Below are positions 26,977 to 36,487 of a stretch of 64,000 bases of DNA, piece after piece. The notes beneath the pieces are model-generated. The model saw nothing but the letters and a program-made list of their open reading frames with translations. It was not told where the DNA came from and searched no databases. Made by a program: the position numbers and the translations under genes. The stretch comes from Streptomyces sp. SAJ15 (GTDB lineage: Bacteria > Actinomycetota > Actinomycetes > Streptomycetales > Streptomycetaceae), in assembly GCF_007595705.1 (NCBI RefSeq), contig NZ_NISY01000004.1, positions 372,001 to 436,000 on the forward strand, written 5' to 3'. Every line of letters begins with the position of its first letter. Positions within the stretch are counted from its first letter, which is position 1.

Positions 26977-28905
26977 ATGCCTGTCGAGTCGGTCTTCCCG
27001 CGCCTGGAAGCGCTTCTTCCGCATGTCCAGAAGCCGATCCAGTACGTCGGCGGAGAGCTCAACTCCACCGTCAAGGACTGGGACACCTGTGACGTGCGCT
27101 GGGCGCTCATGTACCCCGACGCCTACGAGGTCGGGCTGCCCAACCAGGGCGTCATGATCCTCTACGAGGTCCTCAACGAGCGCGAGGGCGTGCTCGCCGA
27201 GCGCACCTACAGCGTATGGCCGGACCTCGAGGCGCTGATGCGCGAGCACGGCGTCCCGCAGTTCACCGTGGACGCCCACCGGCCGGTCTCCGCGTTCGAC
27301 GTGTTCGGTCTGTCCTTCTCCACGGAGCTGGGCTACACCAACATGCTCACCGCGCTGGACCTGGCCGGCATCCCGCTGGAGTCCAAGGACCGCACCGTCG
27401 ACCACCCGATCGTCCTGGCCGGCGGCCACGCGGCGTTCAACCCGGAGCCCATCGCGGACTTCATCGACGCGGCGGTCATCGGCGACGGCGAGCAGGCCGT
27501 GCTCGACATGACCGAGATCATCCGCGCCTGGAAGGCGGAGGGTCGGCCGGGCGGTCGCGAGGAGATCCTCTTCCGCCTCGCGAAGACCGGCAACATCTAT
27601 GTCCCGGGCTTCTACGAGGTGGAGTACCTGCCGGACGGCCGCATCGGTCGCGTGGTCCCCACCCGCTCCGGTGTGCCGTGGCGCGTGTCCAAGCACACCG
27701 TCATGGACCTGGACGAGTGGCCGTACCCGAAGCAGCCGCTGGTGCCGCTCGCCGAGACCGTGCACGAGCGCATGTCGGTGGAGATCTTCCGCGGCTGCAC
27801 CCGCGGCTGCCGCTTCTGCCAGGCGGGCATGATCACCCGCCCGGTGCGCGAGCGCTCCATCACCGGCATCGGCGAGATGGTGGAGAAGGGCCTCAAGGCG
27901 ACCGGCTTCGAGGAGGTCGGCCTGCTGTCGCTCTCCTCCGCCGACCACACCGAGATCGGTGCCATCGCCAAGGGCCTCGCCGACCGGTACGAGGAAGACA
28001 AGATCGGTCTGTCGCTCCCCTCGACCCGGGTCGACGCCTTCAACGTCGACCTGGCCAACGAGCTGACCCGTAACGGCCGCCGGTCCGGCCTCACGTTCGC
28101 CCCCGAGGGCGGCTCCGAGCGCATGCGCAAGGTCATCAACAAGATGGTCTCGGAGGAGGACCTGATCCGCACTGTCGCCACCGCCTACGGCAACGGCTGG
28201 CGCCAGGTGAAGCTGTACTTCATGTGCGGTCTGCCCACCGAGACCGACGAGGACGTGCTGCAGATCGCCGACATGGCGACGAAGGTCATCGCCAAGGGGC
28301 GCGAGGTCTCCGGCAAGAACGACATCCGCTGCACCGTCTCCATCGGCGGCTTCGTGCCCAAGCCGCACACGCCGTTCCAGTGGGCGCCGCAGCTCTCCTC
28401 CGAGGAGACCGACGCCCGGCTGGAGAAGCTGCGCGACAAGATCCGCGGCGACAAGAAGTACGGCCGCTCCATCGGCTTCCGCTACCACGACGGCAAGCCC
28501 GGCATCGTCGAGGGCCTGCTCTCGCGCGGTGACCGCCGGGTCGGCGCGGTGATCCGGGCCGTGTACGAGGACGGCGGCCGCTTCGACGGCTGGCGCGAGC
28601 ACTTCAGCTACGACCGCTGGATGGAGTGCGCCGGCAAGGCGCTGCCGGAGTTCGGCGTCGACGTCGACTGGTACACCACGCGCGAGCGCACCTACGAGGA
28701 GGTCCTGCCCTGGGACCACCTGGACTCCGGTCTCGACAAGGACTGGCTCTGGGAGGACTGGCAGGACGCGCTCGACGAGACCGAGGTCGACGACTGCCGC
28801 TGGACCCCGTGCTTCGACTGCGGTGTGTGCCCGCAGATGGACACGCACATCCAGATCGGCCCCACGGGCAAGAAGCTGCTGCCTCTGTCGGTCGTCAACA
28901 ACTGA
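26977..28905 (+). CDS. Radical SAM protein, TIGR03960 type
   Basis: A 642-residue B12-binding-like radical SAM protein of the TIGR03960 type. The N-terminal half has a cobalamin-binding-like Rossmann region (YPDAYEVGLPNQGVMILYEVLN). The radical SAM cluster is Cys274, Cys278 and Cys281 in RGCTRGCRFCQAG. The C-terminal region contains CFDCGVCPQMD with further cysteines. The reaction is unknown. It is regularly found near a TIGR03936 protein, and here that partner lies about 1.6 kb downstream at 30552. The start ATG 26977 sits after a short leader with GAGAGACGA. Confidence 0.9.
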   Translation: MPVESVFPRLEALLPHVQKPIQYVGGELNSTVKDWDTCDVRWALMYPDAYEVGLPNQGVMILYEVLNEREGVLAERTYSVWPDLEALMREHGVPQFTVDAHRPVSAFDVFGLSFSTELGYTNMLTALDLAGIPLESKDRTVDHPIVLAGGHAAFNPEPIADFIDAAVIGDGEQAVLDMTEIIRAWKAEGRPGGREEILFRLAKTGNIYVPGFYEVEYLPDGRIGRVVPTRSGVPWRVSKHTVMDLDEWPYPKQPLVPLAETVHERMSVEIFRGCTRGCRFCQAGMITRPVRERSITGIGEMVEKGLKATGFEEVGLLSLSSADHTEIGAIAKGLADRYEEDKIGLSLPSTRVDAFNVDLANELTRNGRRSGLTFAPEGGSERMRKVINKMVSEEDLIRTVATAYGNGWRQVKLYFMCGLPTETDEDVLQIADMATKVIAKGREVSGKNDIRCTVSIGGFVPKPHTPFQWAPQLSSEETDARLEKLRDKIRGDKKYGRSIGFRYHDGKPGIVEGLLSRGDRRVGAVIRAVYEDGGRFDGWREHFSYDRWMECAGKALPEFGVDVDWYTTRERTYEEVLPWDHLDSGLDKDWLWEDWQDALDETEVDDCRWTPCFDCGVCPQMDTHIQIGPTGKKLLPLSVVNN

Positions 28906-28924
28906 CCCGACCGAGCCGAGCTCG

Positions 28925-28962
28925 CGTACGGCCCCGGTGGCGCCCGCCACCGGGGCCGTACG
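28925..28962 (+). terminator. Terminator after the radical SAM gene
   Basis: An 18-bp perfect inverted repeat (arms at 28925-28942 and 28945-28962, two-base loop), 20 bases after the stop. Confidence 0.85.
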
Positions 28963-29036
28963 ACGTTCCGGGCGCCGGTGGCCGGAACCGCACAACCCCT
29001 CTGCCGTGCGGAGGAACCGGGCGCCACAATGTCGCG

Positions 29037-29576
29037 ATGCCCGAACTCATCGCCCCCACCGCCCGGGTCCACGCCTCCTTCCTGGCGGCGATGGACGAGT
29101 TACGCGCCGAGGGCCGGGACAGCACCAGCGAGACCACGGTCGGATCCGAGCTGACGGAGTACGGCGACATCTGGCACGACCCGGGCGTCTTCGCCGACTA
29201 CATGGCCCGGCTGCGGACCGACGCCCGGGAGACCGCCCCGCCCGCCCGCGGCGTCGTGCCGATGACCACCCTCTGGTACGTCGACGGCGACACCTATCTG
29301 GGGCGGCTCGCCATCCGGCACCGCCTCGACGACTTCCTGCGCGAGTACGGCGGCCACATCGGCTACGGGGTGCGCGCCTCCGTGCGCCGCCGGGGCCACG
29401 GCACCGCCATGCTGCGCGCCGCCCTGCCCCATGCCCGGACCCTGGGCCTCGACTCCCTGCTGGTCACCTGTGACACCGACAACGTCGGCTCGCGCAAGGT
29501 CATCGAGGCCTGCGGCGGGCTCCTGGAGGACGAGCGCGGGGGCAAGCTGAGGTACTGGATCTGCACCGAGGGCTGA
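29037..29576 (+). CDS. GNAT-family N-acetyltransferase
   Basis: A 179-residue acetyl-CoA-dependent acetyltransferase. The C-terminal half shows the GNAT core: a beta strand TYLGRLAIRHRLDDFL, the Gly-rich acetyl-CoA loop VRRRGHGTAMLRAAL (about 116-130), and the NVGSRKVIEACGG motif (about 151-163). Substrate unknown. The start ATG 29037 is preceded 6 bases earlier by CACAAT, a possible -10, so the mRNA may be leaderless. It lies between the two radical SAM-associated genes. Confidence 0.85.
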   Translation: MPELIAPTARVHASFLAAMDELRAEGRDSTSETTVGSELTEYGDIWHDPGVFADYMARLRTDARETAPPARGVVPMTTLWYVDGDTYLGRLAIRHRLDDFLREYGGHIGYGVRASVRRRGHGTAMLRAALPHARTLGLDSLLVTCDTDNVGSRKVIEACGGLLEDERGGKLRYWICTEG

Positions 29577-29581
29577 CCCGG

Positions 29582-29587
29582 TACGCT
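29582..29587 (+). promoter_or_regulatory. -10 box TACGCT (leaderless)
   Basis: TACGCT is 6 bases before the ATG at 29594, with no ribosome-binding motif between. A leaderless mRNA is likely. Confidence 0.45.
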
Positions 29588-29593
29588 GCCCGG

Positions 29594-30364
29594 ATGGAAC
29601 GGCTCGACGGGTACACGACATCTCCGGCTCCGCGTCAGGAACCCGGAGGCGGATGTCTGACCAGGGCTTTCCTGCTCCCCGTGCGGATCGTGGCGTTGAT
29701 CGTCGTCGTTCCCCTGCGCCTGCTCTGGGAGGCGCTGACCGCCTGCGGCCGGGCCCTGTACCGCTGGCTGCTGCTCCCGCTCGGGCGCGCCCTGGCCTGG
29801 CTTCTGAACATCCTCGTCGTGGTGCCGCTGCGGGCACTCGTCACGGCCGTCGGATGGCTGCTGCACCACCTGCTGGTGGTCCCCGCGCGGTGGCTCTACC
29901 GGGTGCTGCTGACGCCCCTCGGCCGCGGGCTCGTCTGGCTCGGCCGCCACCTCTTCGTCGTCCCGCTCGTCGCCCTCTACCGCTATGTGCTGACCCCGAT
30001 CGGCCACGCCATCTCCTGGGTGGCGCGCGGAATCTGGGCCGTCATCACCTTCGTGGTGCGCTACACGGTGGTGGTGCCGCTGGTCGCGCTCTGGCGCTAT
30101 GCGCTGGGGCCGATCTGCCGCGGCGTCGGCACGGTCCTCGGCTGGGCCTGGCAGGCCGCCGGCCACGTCGTTCGCTTCCTCTGGGGGATCGTCTCCACCC
30201 TGTTCCGCTGGGTGGTCGTCATCCCCGTCGGATGGGTCTGGCGCGGTCTGCTGCGACCGGTGCTGCACGCCGTCCGCGACCACGTGTGGCGCCCGGTCGT
30301 CACCGTCGTGCGGCAGGTCACCGCCGAGGTCCGGCGGGCGCTGTTCGGCGCGCCGCGCGCGTAG
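29594..30364 (+). CDS. Repetitive membrane protein with 11-residue proline spacing, function unknown
   Basis: A 256-residue very hydrophobic and basic protein that I cannot assign to a characterised family. After a 25-residue soluble start it is a chain of near-repeats of the form VVP-xxx-[LW]-[YW]R-xx-L-x-P. The VVP prolines at 97, 124, 162 and 211 are each followed by a second Pro exactly 11 residues later (108, 135, 173, 222). Aromatic and Arg residues flank the hydrophobic parts, so the segments look like amphipathic or re-entrant helices rather than simple TM spans. Several half-length repeats precede them (Pro40, 62, 78). A GTCACCG...CGGTGA hairpin at about 30436 follows downstream. Confidence 0.65.
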   Translation: MERLDGYTTSPAPRQEPGGGCLTRAFLLPVRIVALIVVVPLRLLWEALTACGRALYRWLLLPLGRALAWLLNILVVVPLRALVTAVGWLLHHLLVVPARWLYRVLLTPLGRGLVWLGRHLFVVPLVALYRYVLTPIGHAISWVARGIWAVITFVVRYTVVVPLVALWRYALGPICRGVGTVLGWAWQAAGHVVRFLWGIVSTLFRWVVVIPVGWVWRGLLRPVLHAVRDHVWRPVVTVVRQVTAEVRRALFGAPRA

Positions 30365-30551
30365 CCGGCCGTGACCGGCGGGAACCGCGGCCGGTGAAGG
30401 CGCGTACTCTAGAGCAAAGGACTGGGCGCGAAGTGTCACCGCCGACGGGGCGGTGATCCGGACCGGACGACGCCGGGATGGCTGCGGCCGGAAGCGTCCC
30501 CGCCGAGGCGGGGACCGCGCCACGGCTCGATGTACACAAGGAGAATTTCCA

Positions 30552-31370
30552 CTGGGCAAGCGACAGCCCGAAGGCCCGCCGCCCGCACCCGCGGTGCAGC
30601 GCATCCGCCTTCGGTACACCAAGCGCGGCCGCCTCCGCTTCACCAGCCACCGCGACTTCCAGCGCGCCTTCGAGCGTGCGCTGCGGCGCGCCGAGGTGCC
30701 CATGGCCTACTCGGCGGGCTTCACCCCGCACCCCAAGGTGTCGTACGCCAACGCCGCCCCCACCGGAACCGGCAGCGAGGCCGAGTACCTGGAGATCCAG
30801 CTCGCTGAGGCCCGCGACCCGGAGACGCTGCGCCGGCTGCTCGACGAGTCGCTGCCCACCGGGCTCGACATCACCGAGGCCGTCGAGGCCAGCACCTCGG
30901 GCCTGGCCGACCGGCTGCAGGCGTCGGTGTGGGAGATCCGGCTCGACGGGGTCGAGGTCAGCGAGGCCGAGCGGGCCGTCGCGGCCTTCCTCGCGGCGGA
31001 GACCGTCGAGGTCCAGCGCAAGACGAAGAACGGCGTCCGCACCTTCGACACCCGGGGTGCCGTGGCCCGGCTCGCGGCGGTCGCACCCGCGGCCGATAGG
31101 CCCGGCGACGGTGCCTGTGCGATACTGCGGCTGGTTGTGCGGCACGAGACACCTGCCGTACGGCCCGACGACGTCCTGTCCGGCCTCCGCGCCACGGCCG
31201 ACCTGGCGCCGCCGGTCCCCGCAGCGGTGACCAGGCTGGCGCAGGGGCTGCTCGATGAGGAGACCGGCACGGTGACCGACCCGCTCGCGCCCGACCGCGA
31301 GGCAGTCACGGCCGCCCCATCCACGGCCGCCGGACTGGCCGCCGCGAAGGCGGCGGAAGGTTCCGGGTAG
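30552..31370 (+). CDS. TIGR03936-type protein, CTG start proposed
   Basis: A 272-residue protein of the TIGR03936 (DUF2344) family, regularly linked to the TIGR03960 radical SAM protein. The family start QRIRLRYTKRGRLRFTSHRDFQ-type block is intact, followed by AGFTPHPKVSYANAAPTG. I choose CTG 30552 because AAGGAG lies exactly 8 bases before it and the residues GKRQPEGPPPAPAVQ read straight into the family core. GTG 30594 (258 residues) is the alternative with no ribosome-binding motif. The Ala-rich C-terminus ends near the RNase E region. Function unknown. Confidence 0.82.
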   Translation: MGKRQPEGPPPAPAVQRIRLRYTKRGRLRFTSHRDFQRAFERALRRAEVPMAYSAGFTPHPKVSYANAAPTGTGSEAEYLEIQLAEARDPETLRRLLDESLPTGLDITEAVEASTSGLADRLQASVWEIRLDGVEVSEAERAVAAFLAAETVEVQRKTKNGVRTFDTRGAVARLAAVAPAADRPGDGACAILRLVVRHETPAVRPDDVLSGLRATADLAPPVPAAVTRLAQGLLDEETGTVTDPLAPDREAVTAAPSTAAGLAAAKAAEGSG

Positions 31371-31589
31371 GACCGCCGTCGATGCGCCGCCGAGGTACCA
31401 GGGAGCCACCCGGGTCCGGCAGGCGCACTGACCAGGAGACTTTCGCCGGTCCCCGCCTTTCGGGTCCCGGCGAGCGAGACAAGAGCTCCCGTGTGGCGCC
31501 CGCGCCCCGGACGGCGGCAGTCGCGCATTGCGCGGGCCGTGCCCGGAACCCGGCGCGGCGCCCGGGAGCGTGACGGGAGAACCGCCCGC

Positions 31590-34500
31590 ATGCTCGAATC
31601 AATTGAGCCCACTGAGCCCCAGGACCAGTCGGACGCGCGAGGACGGGCCGCCGATGGCGGTGCCGCCGGCACGACCGGTACCGGGCAGGACAACAACAAC
31701 AGCCCCAGCGACACGCTGCCGGCGCGACGTCGGCGCCGCGCGGCCTCCAGGCCGGCCGGACCCCCGGCGGCGACGCCGAGTGACGACGCGGCTATCGCCT
31801 CCGCCTCCGCCGCTGCCGCCATACCGACGGAGGAGGCCGAGTCGGCCGTCGCCGAGCCGGTCGTGGAGCCGGTCGCCGAGGTGAAGCCCCCGCGCACGCG
31901 TCGTCGTGCCACGCGTAAGGCCACGGCTCCCGCTGCCGCGTCCGTGGAGAGCCCCGAGCCGGCCGCCGAGGTCGCCGACGAGGCCGTTGAGGCTGAGCCG
32001 GTCGCTGAGCCGGAGCCGGTGGTGGAGGCTGAGGTGAAGCCCGCGCGGACGCGTCGTCGTGCCACGCGTAAGGTCACCGCTCCCGCGCCGGCGGAGGTCG
32101 TGGAGCCGGTCGCCGAGGAGGTCGCCGAGGCTGAGGCGCCCGTGGCTGAGCCGGTCGCTGAGCCGGAGCCGGTGGTGGAGGCTGAGGTGAAGCCCGCGCG
32201 GACGCGTCGTCGTGCCACGCGTAAGGTCGCCGCTCCCGCGCCGGCGGAGGTCGTGGAGCCGGTCGCCGAGGAGGCCGTCGCGGTCGAGGCGCCCGTCGCC
32301 GAGCCGGAGCCGGTGGCCGAGGTCGAGACGAAGCCCGCGCGGACCCGTCGCCGTGCCGCCCGCAAGGCCACCGCCCCCGAGGCGCCGGCCGCGGAGGCCG
32401 TCGAGCCCGCGGCGGAGCCGGAGCCGGTCCGACCGGAGCCCGCTGCCGCCCCCGTGGCCGAGAAGCCCGCGCCGGAGGCCCCCGCGCGGTCCCGCCGCCG
32501 GGCCGTGCGCCCGCCGACGGCCCTGTTCCAGGCCCCGGTGTTCACCGAGCCGATGTTCCAGACCCCGGAGACGGCGGCGCTCGCCGCAGCCGAGGAGCGC
32601 GCGGCCGCCGAGGAGGCCGTCGAGGTCGAGGAGGCTGTCGAGGTCGAGGAGGCCGAGCCGCTGCGCCCCGCCGCCGGCCGCCGTCGCCGCCGTCGGCGCG
32701 ACCAGCCGGTCGAGGAGCGCGTGGAGGTCGAGGAGGCCCCGGAGACCGCCGAGGCGGAGGCCGAGGGCGTCGCCGAGCCGGTCGAGGTCGAGGCCGAGGC
32801 GGACGAGGAGGAGCCGGGCGACCGTCCGCGTCGTCGGCGCCGCGGCGGCCGTCGTCGTCGCCGTGGTGAGGCCGCGGAGGCCGAGGGCGGCGAGGAGCGG
32901 CTCGAGGAAGCGGCCGAGACCGAAGCCGAGGCCGAGGGGGTCGAGGCGGAGGCCGAGGCCGAGGAGCCCGCCGAGGACGAGGACGCCCTGGTCGGGGCCG
33001 GCTCCAGCAGCAGCCGTCGCCGTCGCCGTCGGCGTCGGCGCAGCGGCGAGGCCGTCGAGGGCGAGCCCGCCGCGGACGAGCCGGAGCGCACGGTCGTCAA
33101 GATCCGCGAGCCGCGCAAGCGTGAGGAGCCCTCGGACGAGGTGCAGTCCATCAAGGGCTCGACCCGTCTGGAGGCGAAGAAGCAGCGCCGCCGCGAGGGC
33201 CGTGAGCAGGGCCGCCGCCGGGTGCCGATCATCACCGAGGCCGAGTTCCTGGCGCGCCGCGAGGCCGTCGAGCGGGTCATGGTCGTGCGTCAGAACGGCG
33301 ACCGCACCCAGATCGGCGTGCTGGAGGACAACGTCCTCGTCGAGCACTTCGTCAACAAGGAGCAGTCCAACAGCTACGTCGGCAACGTCTACCTGGGCAA
33401 GGTCCAGAACGTGCTGCCGTCGATGGAGGCCGCGTTCGTCGACATCGGCAAGGGCCGCAACGCCGTCCTGTACGCCGGTGAGGTGAACTTCGAGGCGCTG
33501 GGCCTGGCCAACGGCCCGCGCCGGATCGAGACCGCCCTGAAGTCCGGGCAGTCCGTGCTGGTCCAGGTCACCAAGGACCCGATCGGCCACAAGGGCGCCC
33601 GGCTGACCAGCCAGGTCTCCCTGCCCGGCCGCTACCTGGTGTACGTGCCCGAGGGCTCGATGACCGGCATCAGCCGCAAGCTGCCCGACACCGAGCGGGC
33701 CCGGCTGAAGCAGATCCTCAAGAAGATCGTCCCCGAGGACGCGGGCGTCATCGTGCGCACCGCGGCGGAGGGCGCCAGCGAGGACGAGCTGCGCCGCGAC
33801 GTCGAGCGGCTCCAGGCGCAGTGGGAGGAGATCCAGAAGAAGGCGAAGAACGGCGGCGCCCCGACGCTGCTGTACGGCGAGCCGGACATGACCGTGCGCG
33901 TCGTCCGCGACATCTTCAACGAGGACTTCTCCAAGGTCATCGTCAGCGGTGACGGCGCGTGGGAGACCATCCACGGATACGTCTCCAACGTGGCGCCGGA
34001 CCTGGCGGACCGGCTCCAGAAGTGGACCTCGGACGTCGACGTCTTCGCCACGTACCGCATCGACGAGCAGCTGATGAAGGCGCTGGACCGCAAGGTCTGG
34101 CTGCCCAGCGGCGGCTCGCTGGTCATCGACCGGACCGAGGCGATGGTCGTGGTCGACGTCAACACCGGCAAGTTCACCGGCCAGGGCGGCAACCTGGAGG
34201 AGACGGTCACCAGGAACAACCTGGAGGCGGCCGAGGAGATCGTGCGCCAGCTGCGGCTGCGCGACCTCGGCGGCATCATCGTGATCGACTTCATCGACAT
34301 GGTGCTGGAGTCCAACCGCGACCTGGTGCTGCGCCGCCTGCTGGAGTGCCTGGGCCGGGACCGCACCAAGCACCAGGTGGCCGAGGTCACCTCGCTGGGT
34401 CTGGTCCAGATGACCCGCAAGCGGGTCGGCCAGGGTCTGCTGGAGTCCTTCTCCGAGTCCTGCGTGCACTGCAACGGCCGCGGCGTCATCGTCCACATGG

Positions 34501-35342
34501 ACCAGCCGACGTCGGTCGGTGGCGGCGGCAAGCGCAAGAAGAAGAAGGCCGGTGCCGGCGCCCCGCAGGCCGAGCCCGAGCAGCTCGTGGAGGAGCTGCC
34601 GGAGCCGGAGGCGGCCGCCGCGGAGGCCGAGACGGTGGCCGAGGTCGCCGCCGAGGTCGCCGAGCCGCAGGCGCTCCCCGAGCCGGCGTTCGCGCCCGAC
34701 GAGGAGCTCTACAGCAGCGCCGCCGAGGCCGAGGCCGCGGCGATGCGCGGTCGTGGCCGTGCCCGTCGCCGGGTGACCCGTAAGGCGACCGCCCCGGCCG
34801 GTGCGCCGAAGGCCGTGGAGCCGGTGGTCGTGCAGCCGGTGGTCGTGGTGGCGTCCGAGGAGCCGGAGGTCGTGGCCGAGGCCGTGAGCGAGGCGGTGGC
34901 GGCGTCCGAGGTGCCGGCGGTCGTCGCCGAGCCCGAGGCCCGGCCGGAGCCCGTGGCGGCGCCGCGCGCCCGTCGTCGGGTGACCCGGAAGGTGTCGGCT
35001 CCGGCCGGTTCGCCGGCAGGCTCGGAGGACGCGGCCGTGGTCGTCGTGGCCACCCCGGCCGCGGAGGCCCCCGCCGAGGCTCCGGCCGAGGCGGCGGCGA
35101 CCGAGGCCGAGGCTGAGGCCGCGGTCGAGGCGCCGGCCAAGAAGACGGCCCGCAAGGCCGCCAAGAAGGCCCCGGCGAAGAAGGCCACCGCCAAGAAGAC
35201 GGCCGCCAAGAAGACCGTCGCGAAGAAGGCGACGACCAAGAAGGCGGCCGCCAAGAAGACGACGGCCAAGAAGAGCGCCACCAAGAAGGCCGCGGCGGCG
35301 GAGCAGACGCTCTCGTCCGTCACCGCCTCCACGGAGGACTGA
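31590..35342 (+). CDS. rne: RNase E/G-type endoribonuclease with long repetitive tails
   Basis: A 1250-residue endoribonuclease that cleaves mRNA and rRNA precursors. The first ~480 residues are disordered, rich in Ala/Glu/Pro/Arg, with four copies of a [12 protein letters not shown] unit (51, 51 and 47 codons apart). Acidic and Arg-rich blocks follow to about 570. The catalytic core runs from about 560 to 970: S1 domain [19 protein letters not shown] at about 597, catalytic Asp motifs [10 protein letters not shown] and IVIDFIDM, zinc-link CVHCNGRG at about 958. The tail is again Ala/Glu/Pro-rich and ends in Lys/Ala repeats like histone H1. The start ATG 31590 has GGGAGA upstream. Confidence 0.94.
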   Translation: MLESIEPTEPQDQSDARGRAADGGAAGTTGTGQDNNNSPSDTLPARRRRRAASRPAGPPAATPSDDAAIASASAAAAIPTEEAESAVAEPVVEPVAEVKPPRTRRRATRKATAPAAASVESPEPAAEVADEAVEAEPVAEPEPVVEAEVKPARTRRRATRKVTAPAPAEVVEPVAEEVAEAEAPVAEPVAEPEPVVEAEVKPARTRRRATRKVAAPAPAEVVEPVAEEAVAVEAPVAEPEPVAEVETKPARTRRRAARKATAPEAPAAEAVEPAAEPEPVRPEPAAAPVAEKPAPEAPARSRRRAVRPPTALFQAPVFTEPMFQTPETAALAAAEERAAAEEAVEVEEAVEVEEAEPLRPAAGRRRRRRRDQPVEERVEVEEAPETAEAEAEGVAEPVEVEAEADEEEPGDRPRRRRRGGRRRRRGEAAEAEGGEERLEEAAETEAEAEGVEAEAEAEEPAEDEDALVGAGSSSSRRRRRRRRRSGEAVEGEPAADEPERTVVKIREPRKREEPSDEVQSIKGSTRLEAKKQRRREGREQGRRRVPIITEAEFLARREAVERVMVVRQNGDRTQIGVLEDNVLVEHFVNKEQSNSYVGNVYLGKVQNVLPSMEAAFVDIGKGRNAVLYAGEVNFEALGLANGPRRIETALKSGQSVLVQVTKDPIGHKGARLTSQVSLPGRYLVYVPEGSMTGISRKLPDTERARLKQILKKIVPEDAGVIVRTAAEGASEDELRRDVERLQAQWEEIQKKAKNGGAPTLLYGEPDMTVRVVRDIFNEDFSKVIVSGDGAWETIHGYVSNVAPDLADRLQKWTSDVDVFATYRIDEQLMKALDRKVWLPSGGSLVIDRTEAMVVVDVNTGKFTGQGGNLEETVTRNNLEAAEEIVRQLRLRDLGGIIVIDFIDMVLESNRDLVLRRLLECLGRDRTKHQVAEVTSLGLVQMTRKRVGQGLLESFSESCVHCNGRGVIVHMDQPTSVGGGGKRKKKKAGAGAPQAEPEQLVEELPEPEAAAAEAETVAEVAAEVAEPQALPEPAFAPDEELYSSAAEAEAAAMRGRGRARRRVTRKATAPAGAPKAVEPVVVQPVVVVASEEPEVVAEAVSEAVAASEVPAVVAEPEARPEPVAAPRARRRVTRKVSAPAGSPAGSEDAAVVVVATPAAEAPAEAPAEAAATEAEAEAAVEAPAKKTARKAAKKAPAKKATAKKTAAKKTVAKKATTKKAAAKKTTAKKSATKKAAAAEQTLSSVTASTED
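31878..32400. repeat. Tandem coding repeats in rne (unit 153/153/141 bp)
   Basis: The words gaggtgaagccc...cgtcgtcgtgcc recur at 31878, 32031, 32184 and (as gagacgaag) 32325. The second and third units are nearly identical in DNA over more than 100 bases, which suggests recent duplication within the gene. Confidence 0.85.
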
Positions 35343-35357
35343 CCTTCAGCGCGTCCC

Positions 35358-35390
35358 GTCGCCGCCCGGAGCCCCGCTCCGGGCGGCGAC
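35358..35390 (+). terminator. Terminator after rne
   Basis: A 15-bp perfect inverted repeat with loop ccc, beginning 16 bases after the stop. Confidence 0.8.
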
Positions 35391-35744
35391 GTCGTTCTCC
35401 GACGGTGTGACACCGCGCGGAGCCGTCAAGCGGCCCGGGGCGGCCCGGGGGCGGACAGGAGCGGTCGGGAGCCGGTGCGCGGCCGGTTCGGGAGCCGGCG
35501 GGCGCCGGTGGGAGCCCATGGGGGCCGGCCGGGGGAGGGGGACGCCCGGTGTCGGGTGGCCCGGTTTGACCGGTCGCCGAGGGGACCGTAATCTTGACCG
35601 TCGGCGTCTGTACGCCACACCCCTGAGCAATCACCTCCCGGTCCCTCGGGAGAGGCCGCTCGTCCTCATGGATGGTCATGGACCCCTGGTCCCTGTGGAG
35701 CGGCTGGCATCAGAGGTCCGTTTTCGAGCGAGAGAGAGTTCCGC
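35391..35744. other. Intergenic region with long leader of rplU
   Basis: The first 175 bases are GC-rich with no gene. From 35566 there is a strong promoter, then a leader of about 145 bases before rplU. The leader has short inverted repeats (cctcccggt...ctcgggag near 35632; a catggatggtcatg stretch). It might hold an autoregulatory site for L21 or for the operon; I cannot show a known leader motif. Confidence 0.5.
35566..35594 (+). promoter_or_regulatory. Promoter of rplU-rpmA
   Basis: TTGACC at 35566-35571 and TAATCT at 35589-35594 with a 17-base spacer, the best vegetative promoter match noticed in the window. It would start transcription near 35601, giving a leader of about 145 bases. 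Confidence 0.75.
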
Positions 35745-36065
35745 GTGTACGCGATCGTGCGCACCGGCGGCCGCCAGCAGAAGGTTTCTGTCGGCGACGT
35801 CATCGAGGTTGACCGCATTTCCACCAGCAAGGTCGGCGACACCGTCGAGCTCTCGACCCTGCTCGTCGTCGACGGCGACTCGGTCACCAGCGACCCGTGG
35901 GTCCTGGCCGGCGTGAAGGTCCAGGCCGAGGTTGTGGACCACCACAAGGGCGACAAGATCCGCATCCAGAAGTACAAGAACAAGACCGGTTACAAGAAGC
36001 GGATCGGCCACCGCCAGCTGCACACCGCGCTGAAGATCACCGGCATCGACGCTCCGGCGAAGTAA
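35745..36065 (+). CDS. rplU: 50S ribosomal protein L21
   Basis: A 106-residue L21 that binds 23S rRNA with L20. The sequence begins [20 protein letters not shown] and has the C-terminal block [18 protein letters not shown] typical of L21. The start GTG 35745 follows the purine-rich GAGAGAGAG. It is the first gene of rplU-rpmA; the spacing to rpmA is 14 bases. Confidence 0.97.
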   Translation: MYAIVRTGGRQQKVSVGDVIEVDRISTSKVGDTVELSTLLVVDGDSVTSDPWVLAGVKVQAEVVDHHKGDKIRIQKYKNKTGYKKRIGHRQLHTALKITGIDAPAK

Positions 36066-36079
36066 GGGACTGAGGAGAC

Positions 36080-36337
36080 ATGGCACACAAGAAGGGCGCA
36101 TCGTCCACTCGGAACGGTCGCGACTCCAACGCTCAGCGGCTCGGCGTGAAGCGCTTCGGCGGTCAGGTCGTCAACGCCGGTGAGATCCTGGTCCGTCAGC
36201 GTGGCACCCACTTCCACCCGGGCACGGGCGTCGGCCGTGGCGGCGACGACACGCTGTTCGCGCTGGCCGCCGGTGCGGTGCAGTTCGGCACCTTCCGCGG
36301 CCGCAAGGTCGTGAACATCGTTCCGGTCGCCGAGTAA
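36080..36337 (+). CDS. rpmA: 50S ribosomal protein L27
   Basis: An 85-residue L27 whose N-terminal tail reaches the peptidyl transferase centre. The start is [19 protein letters not shown], without the cleavable extension seen in Firmicutes. [18 protein letters not shown] is the standard family stretch. The ATG 36080 has GAGGAG upstream. A large hairpin terminator follows 33 bases after the stop. Confidence 0.97.
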   Translation: MAHKKGASSTRNGRDSNAQRLGVKRFGGQVVNAGEILVRQRGTHFHPGTGVGRGGDDTLFALAAGAVQFGTFRGRKVVNIVPVAE

Positions 36338-36369
36338 TCTCGGCCCCACCAGGAGCGAACTAGCACCTT

Positions 36370-36421
36370 CCGAGGGCGGACCGCCCTTCCCCGCCGCGCG
36401 GGGAAGACGGTCCGCCCTCGG
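36370..36421 (+). terminator. Terminator after rpmA
   Basis: A long interrupted stem: outer 14 bp (ccgagggcggaccg / cggtccgccctcgg), inner pairing cttcccc / ggggaag. Confidence 0.85.
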
Positions 36422-36487
36422 CGTGTTACCCCAGAAGTACATCCCGCAGATTTCCCGTATGCACAGCCACCGCAGGAGGCAACCGTC

